Assembly: GCA_052174015.1 (NCBI GenBank) | Contig: JBQMXM010000001.1 | Location: 75,095-139,094, forward strand | DNA from: JABCPO02 sp052174015 | Lineage (GTDB): Bacteria > Bacillota > Clostridia > TANB77 > CAG-508 | Length of the DNA: 64,000 nt | Direction: 5' to 3' | Shown: positions 17,801 through 27,245 of the stretch, piece after piece | Numbering within the stretch: position 1 is the stretch's first letter | Layout: each line of letters begins with the position of its first letter | Program-made: the position numbers and the translations under genes | The notes under the pieces: model-generated | What the model was told of the DNA's origin: nothing | The model's input: only the letters and a program-made list of their open reading frames with translations | The model's database searches: none

Positions 17801-17830
17801 ATAAATGGCTAACTCTCATTAACCATTTAT
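17801..17830 (-). terminator. Terminator of the large pilin at 17848
   Basis: ATAAATGGTTAA / TTAGCCATTTAT stem on the minus strand (one G-U pair), followed by TTAATTAATTTTAAT, 18 bases after the stop. Confidence 0.7.
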
Positions 17831-17847
17831 CATACATTATATACATA

Positions 17848-19197
17848 TTAATCTTTTATTTTCCATACTCCATCATTTGTTCTCTCTATCATATTTTTAT
17901 CTAAGTATACTACAGGTCTTAATGCTACTTTTGGCGTTGATGTACCAATTCCACCAGCAATACCTAAATAACGCCAATCTAAAGATAATTGTTCAAGTCT
18001 ATTATTCATTAACATATAACATCCCCAAATTACAGATGTATCATCTACATATATACTACGTGAAGCAATTAAATATCCATTCTTATATATAATCTCTTTT
18101 AATTTATTTTTATTTTCTTTAACTATTTGATCTGTAACTAATTCTTCATCATATTTATCTTTATGTATTGAAAAATAATCCTTTTGAAATTTTTGTCTTA
18201 ATCCTGACCAATCATCTGAAGTAATTGTTGGGTATGTTGTTTCTTCACTACTTATAGTAGTATGATAATTTACATCTAGTCTTTTCTTTTCACTTTCTGT
18301 AAATTTTGTGTAATCATTACCTTTCATTATCTTAACTATATCTTCCATCGTTATACTTCTCGCACCAGAACCAGTTATAGTTTTGGTTTGAGCTTCTCCT
18401 GGCACTTGATAATTCCCTATTTGATATGTTGTAGTAATTTTTTTAGCACCTTTACCGTGTCCAAACACGCTACATGCTTTATGTACTTCTTCTTCTGCAT
18501 ATAAATAACCTGTTCCTTCATTAAGTAAAAACTTATTTTCATCATCTCCTATAATATCTTTAGATATAACTTTTATTTGATTGTTTGCTTTTGAGATTAC
18601 TATCCATTCATTGTTAGTAGATTTTGATGTAACTATTTGCGTACCATGACCATTACCACCTGTTTTAGGAGTACCTTTTTTACTTGTATATGTAAGTTTA
18701 GATTGGTCTAGTACTCCTTTTGTCGGGTCATAAATTATTGTATCTCCAACCTGTAATTCTGTTGGTACAGTAGGTGTTTGAGTTTCACCTTGATTTAAAT
18801 GTAACATTGTAATAGTCCCTTGCTCTATCATATATGTTGCAAGTTTTGTAGTTACTTCAATTTTTATAGGGTTATCATTTAAGAATTTTATTCCCTTATC
18901 TGGTTCTTTTGTATCTAACTCTACTTTTTGTTTTTCTAATTCTTCTCTAAATTCTGCTTTATCAAATTTGCCTTTTTTAGCAACAATAACTCCACTATAT
19001 GCAGCCATTATAGTTGCTTTTTCTTGAGATATTGCTTGTGTTTCTTTGCTTTGGTTTGCTTTTTGTACCAATCCATTATCAGTTGTTGATATAGTTATTA
19101 CAATTGCTGCAAGTATAGTTATTATTACCATTGTTACTACTAATGCTATTAGTGTTATTCCATTATTCTTTATATCCTTTTTCTTTTGTTTATACAT
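17848..19197 (-). CDS. Large pilin-like protein with C-terminal DUF6273/lectin-like module
   Basis: Type IV pilin-like secreted protein of 449 residues, far longer than a major pilin. A basic leader ends at NNG, then ITLIALVVTMVIITILAAIV forms the prepilin helix (processing expected after the Gly). The usual Glu at +5 is replaced by Ala. After a variable region comes LQVGDTIIYDPTKGVLDQ, a Gly-rich TGGNGHGTQIV, and EWIVISKANNQIKVISKD. A GSGARSITMEDIVKIMKG block follows. The final ALRPVVYLDKNMIERTNDG is preceded by about 50 residues unlike its paralogues. The WIVI...RPVVYL layout is that of DUF6273, thought to have a C-type-lectin/formylglycine-enzyme-like fold. Paralogues lie at 27246, 28609 and 63726. 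RBS is TTAGGAGATATA. Confidence 0.8.
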   Translation of the reverse strand: MYKQKKKDIKNNGITLIALVVTMVIITILAAIVITISTTDNGLVQKANQSKETQAISQEKATIMAAYSGVIVAKKGKFDKAEFREELEKQKVELDTKEPDKGIKFLNDNPIKIEVTTKLATYMIEQGTITMLHLNQGETQTPTVPTELQVGDTIIYDPTKGVLDQSKLTYTSKKGTPKTGGNGHGTQIVTSKSTNNEWIVISKANNQIKVISKDIIGDDENKFLLNEGTGYLYAEEEVHKACSVFGHGKGAKKITTTYQIGNYQVPGEAQTKTITGSGARSITMEDIVKIMKGNDYTKFTESEKKRLDVNYHTTISSEETTYPTITSDDWSGLRQKFQKDYFSIHKDKYDEELVTDQIVKENKNKLKEIIYKNGYLIASRSIYVDDTSVIWGCYMLMNNRLEQLSLDWRYLGIAGGIGTSTPKVALRPVVYLDKNMIERTNDGVWKIKD

Positions 19198-19286
19198 TAT
19201 ATCTCCTAACAGTACATACTTTTAATATTATATATAGTATATTCTCTATTTCACTATATTACTATACATAATAATATATATGTACA

Positions 19287-19312
19287 ATATTTTAATATTA
19301 TTGTAATATTTT
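19287..19312 (-). promoter_or_regulatory. Shared upstream motif, copy 1 (pilin at 17848)
   Basis: The minus strand reads AAAATATTACAATAATATTA and continues AAATAT. The same sequence with one change lies upstream of the pilin at 29961, and a looser copy before the pilin at 30585. All are about 100-125 bases ahead of the start codon. Confidence 0.45.
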
Positions 19313-19319
19313 AAAATTT

Positions 19320-19350
19320 AAAGATAGGAAAACTTATATTTCCTATCTTT
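19320..19350 (-). terminator. Terminator of ftsW-murG-topA-gatB
   Basis: Perfect 12-bp stem AAAGATAGGAAA / TTTCCTATCTTT with a seven-base loop, 11 bases after the gatB stop, followed by AT-rich sequence. Confidence 0.75.
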
Positions 19351-19360
19351 ATCTATCTTG

Positions 19361-20785
19361 CTACATTTTTTCTAATATAATCTTGTTTACTAATTGTGGG
19401 TTTGCTTTTCCTTTTGATAGTTTCATACATTGTCCTACTAAAAATCCTAACGCCTTATCTTTTCCGTTTTTGTAATCTATTATTGATTGTGGATTTGCAC
19501 TTATTACTTCTTCTACTATTTTAATTATTTCATTATTATCTGTAATTTGAACAAGTCCTTTTTCTTCTATTATTTGTTCAGGGTCTTTTGAAGTTTTTAG
19601 CATTTCTTCTATAACTATTTTACCTGTCTTACTATTTAATTTATCTTCTTGTATCAATCTAATAAATTTTGCAAATTGTTTTGGCATTATTTTTAATTCT
19701 TTTGGTTCTATTAATTCTGTATTAATATATTGTGCTATCTCAGATATCATATAGTTTGCTATTTCTTTTGGTTTTGATATTATTTCATTTGTTTTCTCAA
19801 AAAGCTCTATCAATGCATTGTCTGATAATATATATGATATTTGTTTTTGTGTTAGATTATATTCTTCTGAATATCTTTTTTCTTTTACATCTAATAATTC
19901 TGGTATTTCTTTTCGTATTTCTTCTATATATTCATTAGATATTTTAAGTTCCATTAAATCTTCTTCTGGAAAATATCTATAATCTTTTGCAGTTTCCTTA
20001 CTTCTTTGTACTTCTGTCTTTCCTTTTATATCATCCCATCTTAAAGTCTGTTGTTTAATACTTCCACCATTTTCATATATATCTATTTGTCTATTTACTT
20101 CATATTCTATAGCCCTTTTAATTGATTTAAAAGAATTCATGTTCTTTATTTCTGCTCTTGCTCCAAGTTTAGAAGTTTTAGATACTGATATATTAACATC
20201 TGCTCTAAGTCCTCCTTCTTCCATCTTACAATCTGCAACACCAATATATATTAATAATTTTCTTAATTTTTCTAAATACTTTATAGCCATATCTGCTGAG
20301 TGCATTTCAGGTTTTGATACTATTTCAATAAGTGGTACACCAGACCTATTAAAGTCAATTAATGTTCCTCGTCCAAATTGATCATGTGTTAATTTTGCTG
20401 TATCTTCTTCCATATGGATTCTTTCAATACCTATCTTAACTTCTTGTCCTTCTTCTTCTATTGTTAAATATCCTTCATATGCAATTGGTTTATCATCTTG
20501 AGTTATTTGATATCCTTTTACTAAATCTGGATAAAAATAGTTTTTTCTATCAAATTTTGAATCATTAGCTATACTACAATTTGTTGCAAGTCCTGCACGA
20601 ATTGCATATTTTAAAACATTTTCATTAAATGCAGGTAATGCCCCTGGAAGTCCCATACATACAGGGCAAATGTTAGTATTTGGTTCTTTTCTAAATTCAT
20701 TTTTACATCTACAATATGCTTTTGTATTAGTTGATAATTCCACATGCACTTCAAGTCCTATAGTAATTTTGTATTCATTATTCAT
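19361..20785 (-). CDS. gatB: Asp-tRNA(Asn)/Glu-tRNA(Gln) amidotransferase subunit B
   Basis: tRNA-binding and kinase subunit of the GatCAB transamidase. It begins YKITIGLEVHVELSTNTKAY, followed by a zinc-site region CRCKNEF ... NICPVCMGLPGALP with four Cys. FDRKNYFYPDLVKGYQITQ and the C-terminal YqeY-like tail (LVGQCMKLSKGKANPQLVNK) are also family features. Length 474 is normal. It starts 16 bases after topA. GatA and GatC are not in the window, so gatB is separated from its partners or they lie elsewhere. With asnS present, the likely substrate is Glu-tRNA-Gln (inference). Confidence 0.97.
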   Translation of the reverse strand: MNNEYKITIGLEVHVELSTNTKAYCRCKNEFRKEPNTNICPVCMGLPGALPAFNENVLKYAIRAGLATNCSIANDSKFDRKNYFYPDLVKGYQITQDDKPIAYEGYLTIEEEGQEVKIGIERIHMEEDTAKLTHDQFGRGTLIDFNRSGVPLIEIVSKPEMHSADMAIKYLEKLRKLLIYIGVADCKMEEGGLRADVNISVSKTSKLGARAEIKNMNSFKSIKRAIEYEVNRQIDIYENGGSIKQQTLRWDDIKGKTEVQRSKETAKDYRYFPEEDLMELKISNEYIEEIRKEIPELLDVKEKRYSEEYNLTQKQISYILSDNALIELFEKTNEIISKPKEIANYMISEIAQYINTELIEPKELKIMPKQFAKFIRLIQEDKLNSKTGKIVIEEMLKTSKDPEQIIEEKGLVQITDNNEIIKIVEEVISANPQSIIDYKNGKDKALGFLVGQCMKLSKGKANPQLVNKIILEKM

Positions 20786-20801
20786 TTTTAGCCTCGTTTT
20801 C

Positions 20802-22862
20802 TTATTTTGATTTTTCTTTTATTTCTCCTGGTTTTTCCCATGAGATATATTCACAATTATTTTTTGGATTATTTTCGCAAATATAGTATAATTTTCTTGT
20901 TTTTGCAGATTTTCTTTTTTCTATTCTTCCACCACAATTTGGGCATTTTTCTTTAATATAATTTACTATTCTTTCTGTATGCTTACATTTTGGATAATTA
21001 GGACATGCTAAAAATGTTCCAAATCTACCTTTCTTATATACTAAATTAACATTACAGTTTGGACATAGTATATCACTTTTTTCAGCTTCAATAGTTATTT
21101 TTTCTATTTTTTCAAAAGCTTCATTATATAGTGTAATAAATTTATCATAAAATTCTTTCATTGTTTGTTTCCAATTAATTTCACCAGATGCTATCTTATC
21201 AAAATCTTCTTCTATTTGTGCTGTAAAATTTGTTTGAAATAATTCTTGAAAGTTTTCTATTAATACATTATTAACTATTTCTCCTAATTCTGTAGGTACT
21301 AATTGTTTTTTCTCTCTTTTTATATATCTTCTTTGAATAATTGTATTGATTGTTGGAGAATATGTACTTGGTCTTCCAATACCAAATTTTTCTAATACTT
21401 TAACTAAACTTGCTTCAGTATATCTTGCAGGTGGTTTAGTAAAGCTTTGTACAGGCTTAATTTTCTCCTTATATACTTCTTCACCTACTGTTAAGATAGG
21501 TAAATTTTCTTGTTCTTCTACTAATTCTTCTTGATTTTCTTCTGCTTTTTCTTCTTTTTGCACATTATTATATTTTTTTAAATCATATAATTTTAAAAAT
21601 CCATCAAATTTTAATGTACTTCCATTTGCTCTTAAATCATTTTTGTTGTTTTTAATTTTAATAGTCATTGTATCATATACTGCGTTTGACATTTGTGATG
21701 CCAAAAATCTTTTATATATTAAATTATATAATTTATATTCATCTGCTGTCAAATATTCTTTAATGCTCTCTGGTGTTAATTCTAAATATGTTGGTCTTAT
21801 AGCTTCATGTCCATCTTGTGATTTTTTTGATGTTTTAAAAAATCTTTCACAAAAATATTGTTCTCCATATTTTGAGATTATTGTATCTTTTGCTGCTTTT
21901 CTTGCTTGTTCTGAGATTCTTGTTGAATCTGTTCTCATATATGTTATAAGTCCTGTATTACCTTTTTTTGGTATCTTTACACCTTCATATAGTTTTTGTG
22001 CAACTTGCATTGTTTTCTTGATATTAAAATTTAATGTTCTTGCTGATGATTGTTGTAATGTACTTGTTGTAAAAGGTGGTGGTGGATTTTTTTGTTTATC
22101 TTTTTTAATAATTTCTTCTACTACATATTTTCCACTATTTAATGATTTAATAATTTCTTCTACTTTTTCTTCATTTGATATCTCAAACTTATTATTTTGA
22201 TTTACTTTTTCTCCATCTATTGCAAATAGTTTAGCAATAAATGTTTCTGATTTATCTGTTTTTAGAGTTACATATATATTCCAATATTCTTGACTTTTAA
22301 AATTTCTAATTTCATTCTCTCTATCAATAATTATTTTTAATGTTGCAGATTGTACTCTTCCTGCTGAAAGTCCACTTTGAATTTTTTTCCAAAGCATTGG
22401 ACTCACCTTATATCCTACAATTCTATCTAAAACTCTTCTTGCTTGTTGTGCATCTACTAAATTTTTATCTATATATCTTGGATTTTTTACTGCTTCTTTA
22501 ACTGCATGTTCTGTAATCTCATTAAATGTAATTCTGGCTTTTTCTTCTATTGGTATTTCTAAAATATGTCCAATATGCCAAGCTATTGCTTCTCCTTCAC
22601 GGTCAGGGTCTGTTGCTAAATATACTTTTTTGGCATTTTTGGCTTCTTTTTTTAGTTCTTTAATTAAATCTCCTTTACCTCTAACATTTATATATTCAAT
22701 TTCAAAGTCTTTTTCTGGTTCAACTCCGATTCTTGATTTAGGTAAATCTCTAATATGTCCTTTTGAAGCTATAACTTTAACATTTGTTCCTAAAAACTTT
22801 TTTATTGTTCCGGCTTTTGCTGGGGACTCTACTATAATTAATTTATCTAATTTTTTAGCCAT
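20802..22862 (-). CDS. topA: DNA topoisomerase I
   Basis: Type IA topoisomerase relaxing negative supercoils. The TOPRIM domain has KLIIVESPAKAGTIKKFLG and YLATDPDREGEAIAWHIG. The active-site Tyr lies in GLITYMRTDSTRIS. Two C-terminal C4 zinc ribbons follow the core: CPNCNVNLVYKKGRFGTFLA ... CPNYPKC, and CPNCGGRIEKRKSAKTRKLY ... CENNPKNNC. The full length of 686 residues is usual for Bacillota with a short zinc tail. It sits between murG and gatB and is transcribed with them. Confidence 0.97.
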   Translation of the reverse strand: MAKKLDKLIIVESPAKAGTIKKFLGTNVKVIASKGHIRDLPKSRIGVEPEKDFEIEYINVRGKGDLIKELKKEAKNAKKVYLATDPDREGEAIAWHIGHILEIPIEEKARITFNEITEHAVKEAVKNPRYIDKNLVDAQQARRVLDRIVGYKVSPMLWKKIQSGLSAGRVQSATLKIIIDRENEIRNFKSQEYWNIYVTLKTDKSETFIAKLFAIDGEKVNQNNKFEISNEEKVEEIIKSLNSGKYVVEEIIKKDKQKNPPPPFTTSTLQQSSARTLNFNIKKTMQVAQKLYEGVKIPKKGNTGLITYMRTDSTRISEQARKAAKDTIISKYGEQYFCERFFKTSKKSQDGHEAIRPTYLELTPESIKEYLTADEYKLYNLIYKRFLASQMSNAVYDTMTIKIKNNKNDLRANGSTLKFDGFLKLYDLKKYNNVQKEEKAEENQEELVEEQENLPILTVGEEVYKEKIKPVQSFTKPPARYTEASLVKVLEKFGIGRPSTYSPTINTIIQRRYIKREKKQLVPTELGEIVNNVLIENFQELFQTNFTAQIEEDFDKIASGEINWKQTMKEFYDKFITLYNEAFEKIEKITIEAEKSDILCPNCNVNLVYKKGRFGTFLACPNYPKCKHTERIVNYIKEKCPNCGGRIEKRKSAKTRKLYYICENNPKNNCEYISWEKPGEIKEKSK

Positions 22863-22884
22863 TTATTTAACTCCTCATTATCTT

Positions 22885-24045
22885 CTATTTTTTTCTAGAA
22901 TTTATCGTATTTATTATCTCATTATATATATAGTCTATTACTTCTATATTATTTGATTGTTTTTCTACTTCTGCTGACATAACCTCAACATTTTTCTTGA
23001 ATTTTTGTAATATTTCATCTTCTAATATGTACTCTATTTTTTGTTCTAATATTTCACTTGTTAATTCATCATTCCTTATAATTATTCCTGCTGAATGGTC
23101 TTTAAATATTTTAGCATTTTCTTCTTGCTTATTTGCATTTATTGTTGGAAATGGTATAAATATTGTTGGTAATTTAACTTTTGTTAATTCTGTTACTGTC
23201 ATTGCTCCTGCTCTTGTAATTGCAATATCAGCTATATTTAACACTTCTTCCATATTATATATATATTCTACCATATGTAAGTTATCAATTTTTAAAACAT
23301 TAATCCCTTTACTTTTAAACCTATTTAAATATGTATCAAAATTATCTTTTCCTGTCGCCCATATAATTTGATATCTTTCCATATCATGATTTTGTATCTT
23401 TTTAATTAGCATTTCTGTTACTGCATCATTAATTTTTACAGAACCTTGACTTCCTCCAAATATTACTATTGTTTTTAAATTTGGATCTAAGTTTAATTCT
23501 AATTTTACTTTTCTTTTTTCTTGTTCTGTATAGTTTTTCATAACTATTGTAGACGGATTACCTGAAACCACTAAGTTTTCTTTATGTTTAAAAAATTGTT
23601 TTGTTTTTTCAAAAGCCACTAATATTTTATCTGCTTTTCCATCATATAGTCTTATTGCAAGTCCTGGAAATGCATTACTTTCATGTAATAATGTTGGTAT
23701 TTTCATACTTAATGCTGCTTTTATTACAGGTACACAAATATATCCTCCTGTTCCTATAACTATATCTGGTTTGAATTCTTTTATTATTTTTTTTACATCA
23801 AAAATACTTTTAAATGTTAAAAATATTCTTTTGAAATTATTAAATGAAATTTCTTTTTTAAATCCATATGCTTTAATATTTCTAATTTCATATCCTGCAA
23901 GTGGTATTAACTCTTGTTCCATTCCATAATCTGTACCTATAAATATTATTTCGCTATTAGGTTGATTTTTCATAATCTTATTTGCTATTGCAAGTGCAGG
24001 ATTAATATGTCCACCTGTTCCTGCAGCTGATATAATAACTTTCAT
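22885..24045 (-). CDS. murG: UDP-GlcNAc:lipid I GlcNAc transferase MurG
   Basis: Peripheral membrane GT-B enzyme that makes lipid II. It starts MKVIISAAGTGGHINPALAI (the lipid-binding Gly-rich motif). It also has DIVIGTGGYICVPVIKAA, LLHESNAFPGLA, VIFGGSQGSVKINDAV, and near the C-terminus ADIAITRAGAMTVTEL ... IPFPTINANKQEENA. The C-terminus is about 20 residues longer than typical. It begins 12 bases after ftsW; the pair makes and polymerises the same precursor. Confidence 0.96.
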   Translation of the reverse strand: MKVIISAAGTGGHINPALAIANKIMKNQPNSEIIFIGTDYGMEQELIPLAGYEIRNIKAYGFKKEISFNNFKRIFLTFKSIFDVKKIIKEFKPDIVIGTGGYICVPVIKAALSMKIPTLLHESNAFPGLAIRLYDGKADKILVAFEKTKQFFKHKENLVVSGNPSTIVMKNYTEQEKRKVKLELNLDPNLKTIVIFGGSQGSVKINDAVTEMLIKKIQNHDMERYQIIWATGKDNFDTYLNRFKSKGINVLKIDNLHMVEYIYNMEEVLNIADIAITRAGAMTVTELTKVKLPTIFIPFPTINANKQEENAKIFKDHSAGIIIRNDELTSEILEQKIEYILEDEILQKFKKNVEVMSAEVEKQSNNIEVIDYIYNEIINTINSRKK

Positions 24046-24057
24046 TTTTTCTCCTCA

Positions 24058-25185
24058 TTAATCGTTTGTGTGTTTTGAAATATTCAATAATAATCCTAGT
24101 AATATTAATACAGAAATTATTGAAGAACCTCCATAACTAAATAATGGAAGTGATATTCCTGTAACAGGTATTGTATTTGATACAACTGCTAAATTTCCAA
24201 TTACTTGTAATCCTAATATACTAGTTATACCTACTGCTATTAATTTTCCAAATAGATCTTTTACATTATTAGCTATTAATAATCCTCTTGATATTAACAC
24301 TAAAAAAAGTATTATTACTAATACAACTCCTATAAATCCTACCTCTTCTGAATAAATAGCAAATATGAAGTCATTTTGTGGTTCAGGTATATAGCTATTT
24401 TTTTGCTTACTATTACCTATACCTACACCAAAAATACCACCTGAAGCTAAGGCATATAATCCTTGTGATGTTTGCCATCCTGTAGTCTTTATATATTCAA
24501 AAGGTTTAAGCCACACTTGTAATCTAGCTTGTCTAAATCCACCCGTTCCTGATTGTAATTTTTTAAAAATAATTAAAGAAGATAATGCCGTTCCTACTAC
24601 TCCATAAGTAAATAATGATTTAAAATCTACTCCTGCTATTATCATTTGGATAAATCCTGTTGCAAATATTAATATTGCTGCACTTAAATGGTTTTGAAAA
24701 ACAAATATAGAACCTGCCATTATTGTTATTAAAGCAAGTGGTATTAATACTCCTTTAGTTGGATTTTTTAATTGATTTTTTTCTTCTAAATTTGATAAAT
24801 ATCCAGCCATTACTGCTATCATACCTATCTTTATAAATTCTGATGGTTGTAAACTAAATCCACCTATTTGTATCCAACGAGCTGCTCCACCTTCTGATAT
24901 ACCTAAAAATTTAACAGATATTGCTATTGCAAGCATTGATAAATATCCAAACATTAATAGTTTAATATTTTTAAACACCCTATAATCTATTATAGATATT
25001 AATAATGCTGATACTACACCTATCATTGTAAATAACATTTGCTTTTTAAAATACACATAACTATTTCCTGTTTCTTTTAATGATTCAGGTGCACTTGCTG
25101 ATAATAATGTTACTATACCTATTGCAAATAATATAATTGCTACAATTAATAATATGTAATCTATATTCCCTTTCTTTTTTTTCAT
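24058..25185 (-). CDS. ftsW: FtsW/SpoVE-type SEDS peptidoglycan glycosyltransferase
   Basis: Polytopic lipid II polymerase of the division machinery. About ten membrane segments start at IDYILLIVAIILFAIGIVTL. Family motifs are GGAARWIQIGGFSLQPSEFI, the FQNHLSAAILIF region, and PVTGISLPLFSYGGSSIISV near the end. It is paralogous to RodA at 8198. Placement directly before murG favours FtsW or the sporulation form SpoVE; I see no sporulation genes here to decide. A 37-bp repeat lies 95 bases upstream. Confidence 0.92.
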   Translation of the reverse strand: MKKKKGNIDYILLIVAIILFAIGIVTLLSASAPESLKETGNSYVYFKKQMLFTMIGVVSALLISIIDYRVFKNIKLLMFGYLSMLAIAISVKFLGISEGGAARWIQIGGFSLQPSEFIKIGMIAVMAGYLSNLEEKNQLKNPTKGVLIPLALITIMAGSIFVFQNHLSAAILIFATGFIQMIIAGVDFKSLFTYGVVGTALSSLIIFKKLQSGTGGFRQARLQVWLKPFEYIKTTGWQTSQGLYALASGGIFGVGIGNSKQKNSYIPEPQNDFIFAIYSEEVGFIGVVLVIILFLVLISRGLLIANNVKDLFGKLIAVGITSILGLQVIGNLAVVSNTIPVTGISLPLFSYGGSSIISVLILLGLLLNISKHTND

Positions 25186-25280
25186 ATCTTCCCTTTTTCT
25201 TTTGTTATTTCAATATTTAAAATTATATCACAAGTATTTTTATTTTACTACATTATTTTAAGATTTTTGTATTAACTATT

Positions 25281-25317
25281 TGTAGAAAGTTCAAACATAT
25301 TTGACAGAAATATATTA
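25281..25317 (-). repeat. 37-bp dispersed repeat, copy 1 (upstream of ftsW)
   Basis: The plus strand begins TGTAGAAAGTTCAAACATAT and ends TTTGACAGAAATATATTA in this interval. It is identical over 37 bases to 48050-48086. It contains the dyad TCAAA-CATA-TTTGA. Both copies lie 95-100 bases upstream of a minus-strand gene start, so a regulatory role is plausible. Confidence 0.6.
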
Positions 25318-25436
25318 TCAAACAAAAAACAGATAAACTATAATATTTAAAATAACATTTTAAAACTATAATTTATCTATAATAATATATATCTCTTAGT
25401 ATTTTACTATCTTACTATTTCTCACTTTTCTAATTT

Positions 25437-25775
25437 TTAATTATATATTTCTCTAATACCATCCATAAATATCTTATTAACTTCTTCTATCATTTGATTT
25501 AATGATACTTCAGCAGTAAAATATTCTATTGCTTTTTCTTCTTTTAATAATTCTTCATAGATTTGTTTTGATTTAGCTTTTTTTGTTTCATCTACTTCTT
25601 TACCTATTAATTCGTCTGTATTGATTTCAATATTTATTTTTTGAAATTCTAATATTTTTTCATACAATTCTTTATCATTATTGATAAGATTGTCCCTTAT
25701 TTCTTTGAATTTTATTGTTTTTTCATCTTTTTTTAGATTTTGCACTAAATTATTTACATCATCATATATATTCAT
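25437..25775 (-). CDS. YlbF/YmcA family protein
   Basis: Small helical cytoplasmic protein (112 residues) of the Com_YlbF type. In Bacillus, relatives act in a complex with RNase Y and affect competence, biofilm and sporulation. The sequence shows the typical pattern: YDDVNNLVQNLKKDEKTIKF, then LYEKILEFQK, then a long C-terminal amphipathic helix ending VNKIFMDGIREIYN. TAAGGAGATTAG precedes the ATG. It follows a glycosyltransferase gene by 27 bases and may share its transcript. Confidence 0.8.
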   Translation of the reverse strand: MNIYDDVNNLVQNLKKDEKTIKFKEIRDNLINNDKELYEKILEFQKINIEINTDELIGKEVDETKKAKSKQIYEELLKEEKAIEYFTAEVSLNQMIEEVNKIFMDGIREIYN

Positions 25776-25802
25776 CCTAATCTCCTTAATTATATTACTT
25801 AA

Positions 25803-27122
25803 TTACATATTATATAATTTTCTTCTATCATTTAAATTTAATAAACCTACTATATCTTTCTTTAAAACATTTTCTTCTTTTTCTTCTTTTGTTATTTTAG
25901 CTTCTTCTATTTTCTTTTGTTTTTGTTGCTGTAAATCAATTAATATTTTTTCTTTTGTTATCGCCCTCTTATATACTTTTAATGTTGATTCTGCAATAAT
26001 ATTCCAATTATATTTATCAATAACTATTTTTTTTGCATCTTCTACAATATTTTCGCATAATTGGTGATCAAATAATAGTTTTAAAACGCTGTCTGCAATT
26101 GAATTTGCATTACCTGCATATGCTTTTATTCCATTTTTTTGATGTTCTACTATTTCATTTAATCCTCCAACATCTGAAACTACTACTGGTACTTCTCCAA
26201 GCATTGCCTCAAGTGCAACTATTCCAAATGGTTCATATGTACTAGGAAATACAGCTATATCAGCACATTTATACATTTTTTGCACATTATTACCTGCTAA
26301 ATATCCTGTAAAATATACTTTTTCTGCAACCCCTATATCATATGCTAATTTTTTTAATTCTTCCATCATACTTCCATTACCTGCTATAACTAATTTTACA
26401 TCATTATAGTTTTGTAAAATTTTTGGCATTGCACAAATTAAATGTTGTATACCTTTCTCAAAAACAAGTCTACCAATGGCAAAAATGATTTTTTCATTAT
26501 CTTTTGCATAATTTCTTCTAAATTCATAATCTCTTTTTATACCATCAAATTTATCTAAATCTATTCCATTTGATACTACATGTATTTTTTCAAATGGTAA
26601 TCCAAATAGTCTTTGAATCTCATTTTTCATAAAATTACTATTAACAATTACATCATTTGATTCATATGTTAACATCCATTCTGTATCATTTATATATTTT
26701 TGTGTAATTGTACTTATTCCACCATTTCTTCCTGCTTCTGTTGCATGTATTGTTGATACTAATGGAATTTTGTGTGCTTCTTTAATTGATTTACCTGCAT
26801 ATGCTGTAAGCCAGTCATGTGCATGTATAATATCAAATTCTTCACCTTCATTTATTAAAGATGTAGCTTTAGAAATCATATTAAAATTAAGTTGCATTAT
26901 CCAATCAATAAAGTTAATTGAATTAATCATATAATTATCAATTCTATGGACTTTTACTCCTGTTTTTTCTGTTTCAAAATATGGTAATTCTCCGTCTCTA
27001 TATGTAATTACTGTAACTTGATGTCCTTCTAGTTGTAGTCTTTTTGATAATTCCCCTACTACTCTTGAAATTCCTCCTACTACTCTTGGTGGATATTCCC
27101 ATGATAACATTAAAATCTTCAT
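25803..27122 (-). CDS. GT4-type glycosyltransferase / glycogen synthase-like
   Basis: GT-B fold transferase. The N-terminal domain starts MKILMLSWEYPPRVVGGISR, the donor-site pattern of starch/glycogen synthase-like GT4/GT5 enzymes. FDIIHAHDWLTAYAG follows. The C-terminal domain has IIFAIGRLVFEKGIQHLI and VFPSTYEPFGIVALEAMLGE (the E-X7-E motif). The last about 50 residues are a Lys/Glu/Gln-rich extension that is not part of the catalytic fold. Acceptor and product are not evident; it may act in glycogen or cell-surface glycan synthesis. It is followed by a YlbF-like gene. Confidence 0.88.
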   Translation of the reverse strand: MKILMLSWEYPPRVVGGISRVVGELSKRLQLEGHQVTVITYRDGELPYFETEKTGVKVHRIDNYMINSINFIDWIMQLNFNMISKATSLINEGEEFDIIHAHDWLTAYAGKSIKEAHKIPLVSTIHATEAGRNGGISTITQKYINDTEWMLTYESNDVIVNSNFMKNEIQRLFGLPFEKIHVVSNGIDLDKFDGIKRDYEFRRNYAKDNEKIIFAIGRLVFEKGIQHLICAMPKILQNYNDVKLVIAGNGSMMEELKKLAYDIGVAEKVYFTGYLAGNNVQKMYKCADIAVFPSTYEPFGIVALEAMLGEVPVVVSDVGGLNEIVEHQKNGIKAYAGNANSIADSVLKLLFDHQLCENIVEDAKKIVIDKYNWNIIAESTLKVYKRAITKEKILIDLQQQKQKKIEEAKITKEEKEENVLKKDIVGLLNLNDRRKLYNM

Positions 27123-27245
27123 ATCTTTTCCTTTGCAAAAACGTTTTTTACTAACTATCTATTATATTAATAATATATTTATATTATTGTTTTGTAAATA
27201 CTATTTATACTTATTTTATACATTTGTAGTATATCTTTAAATATA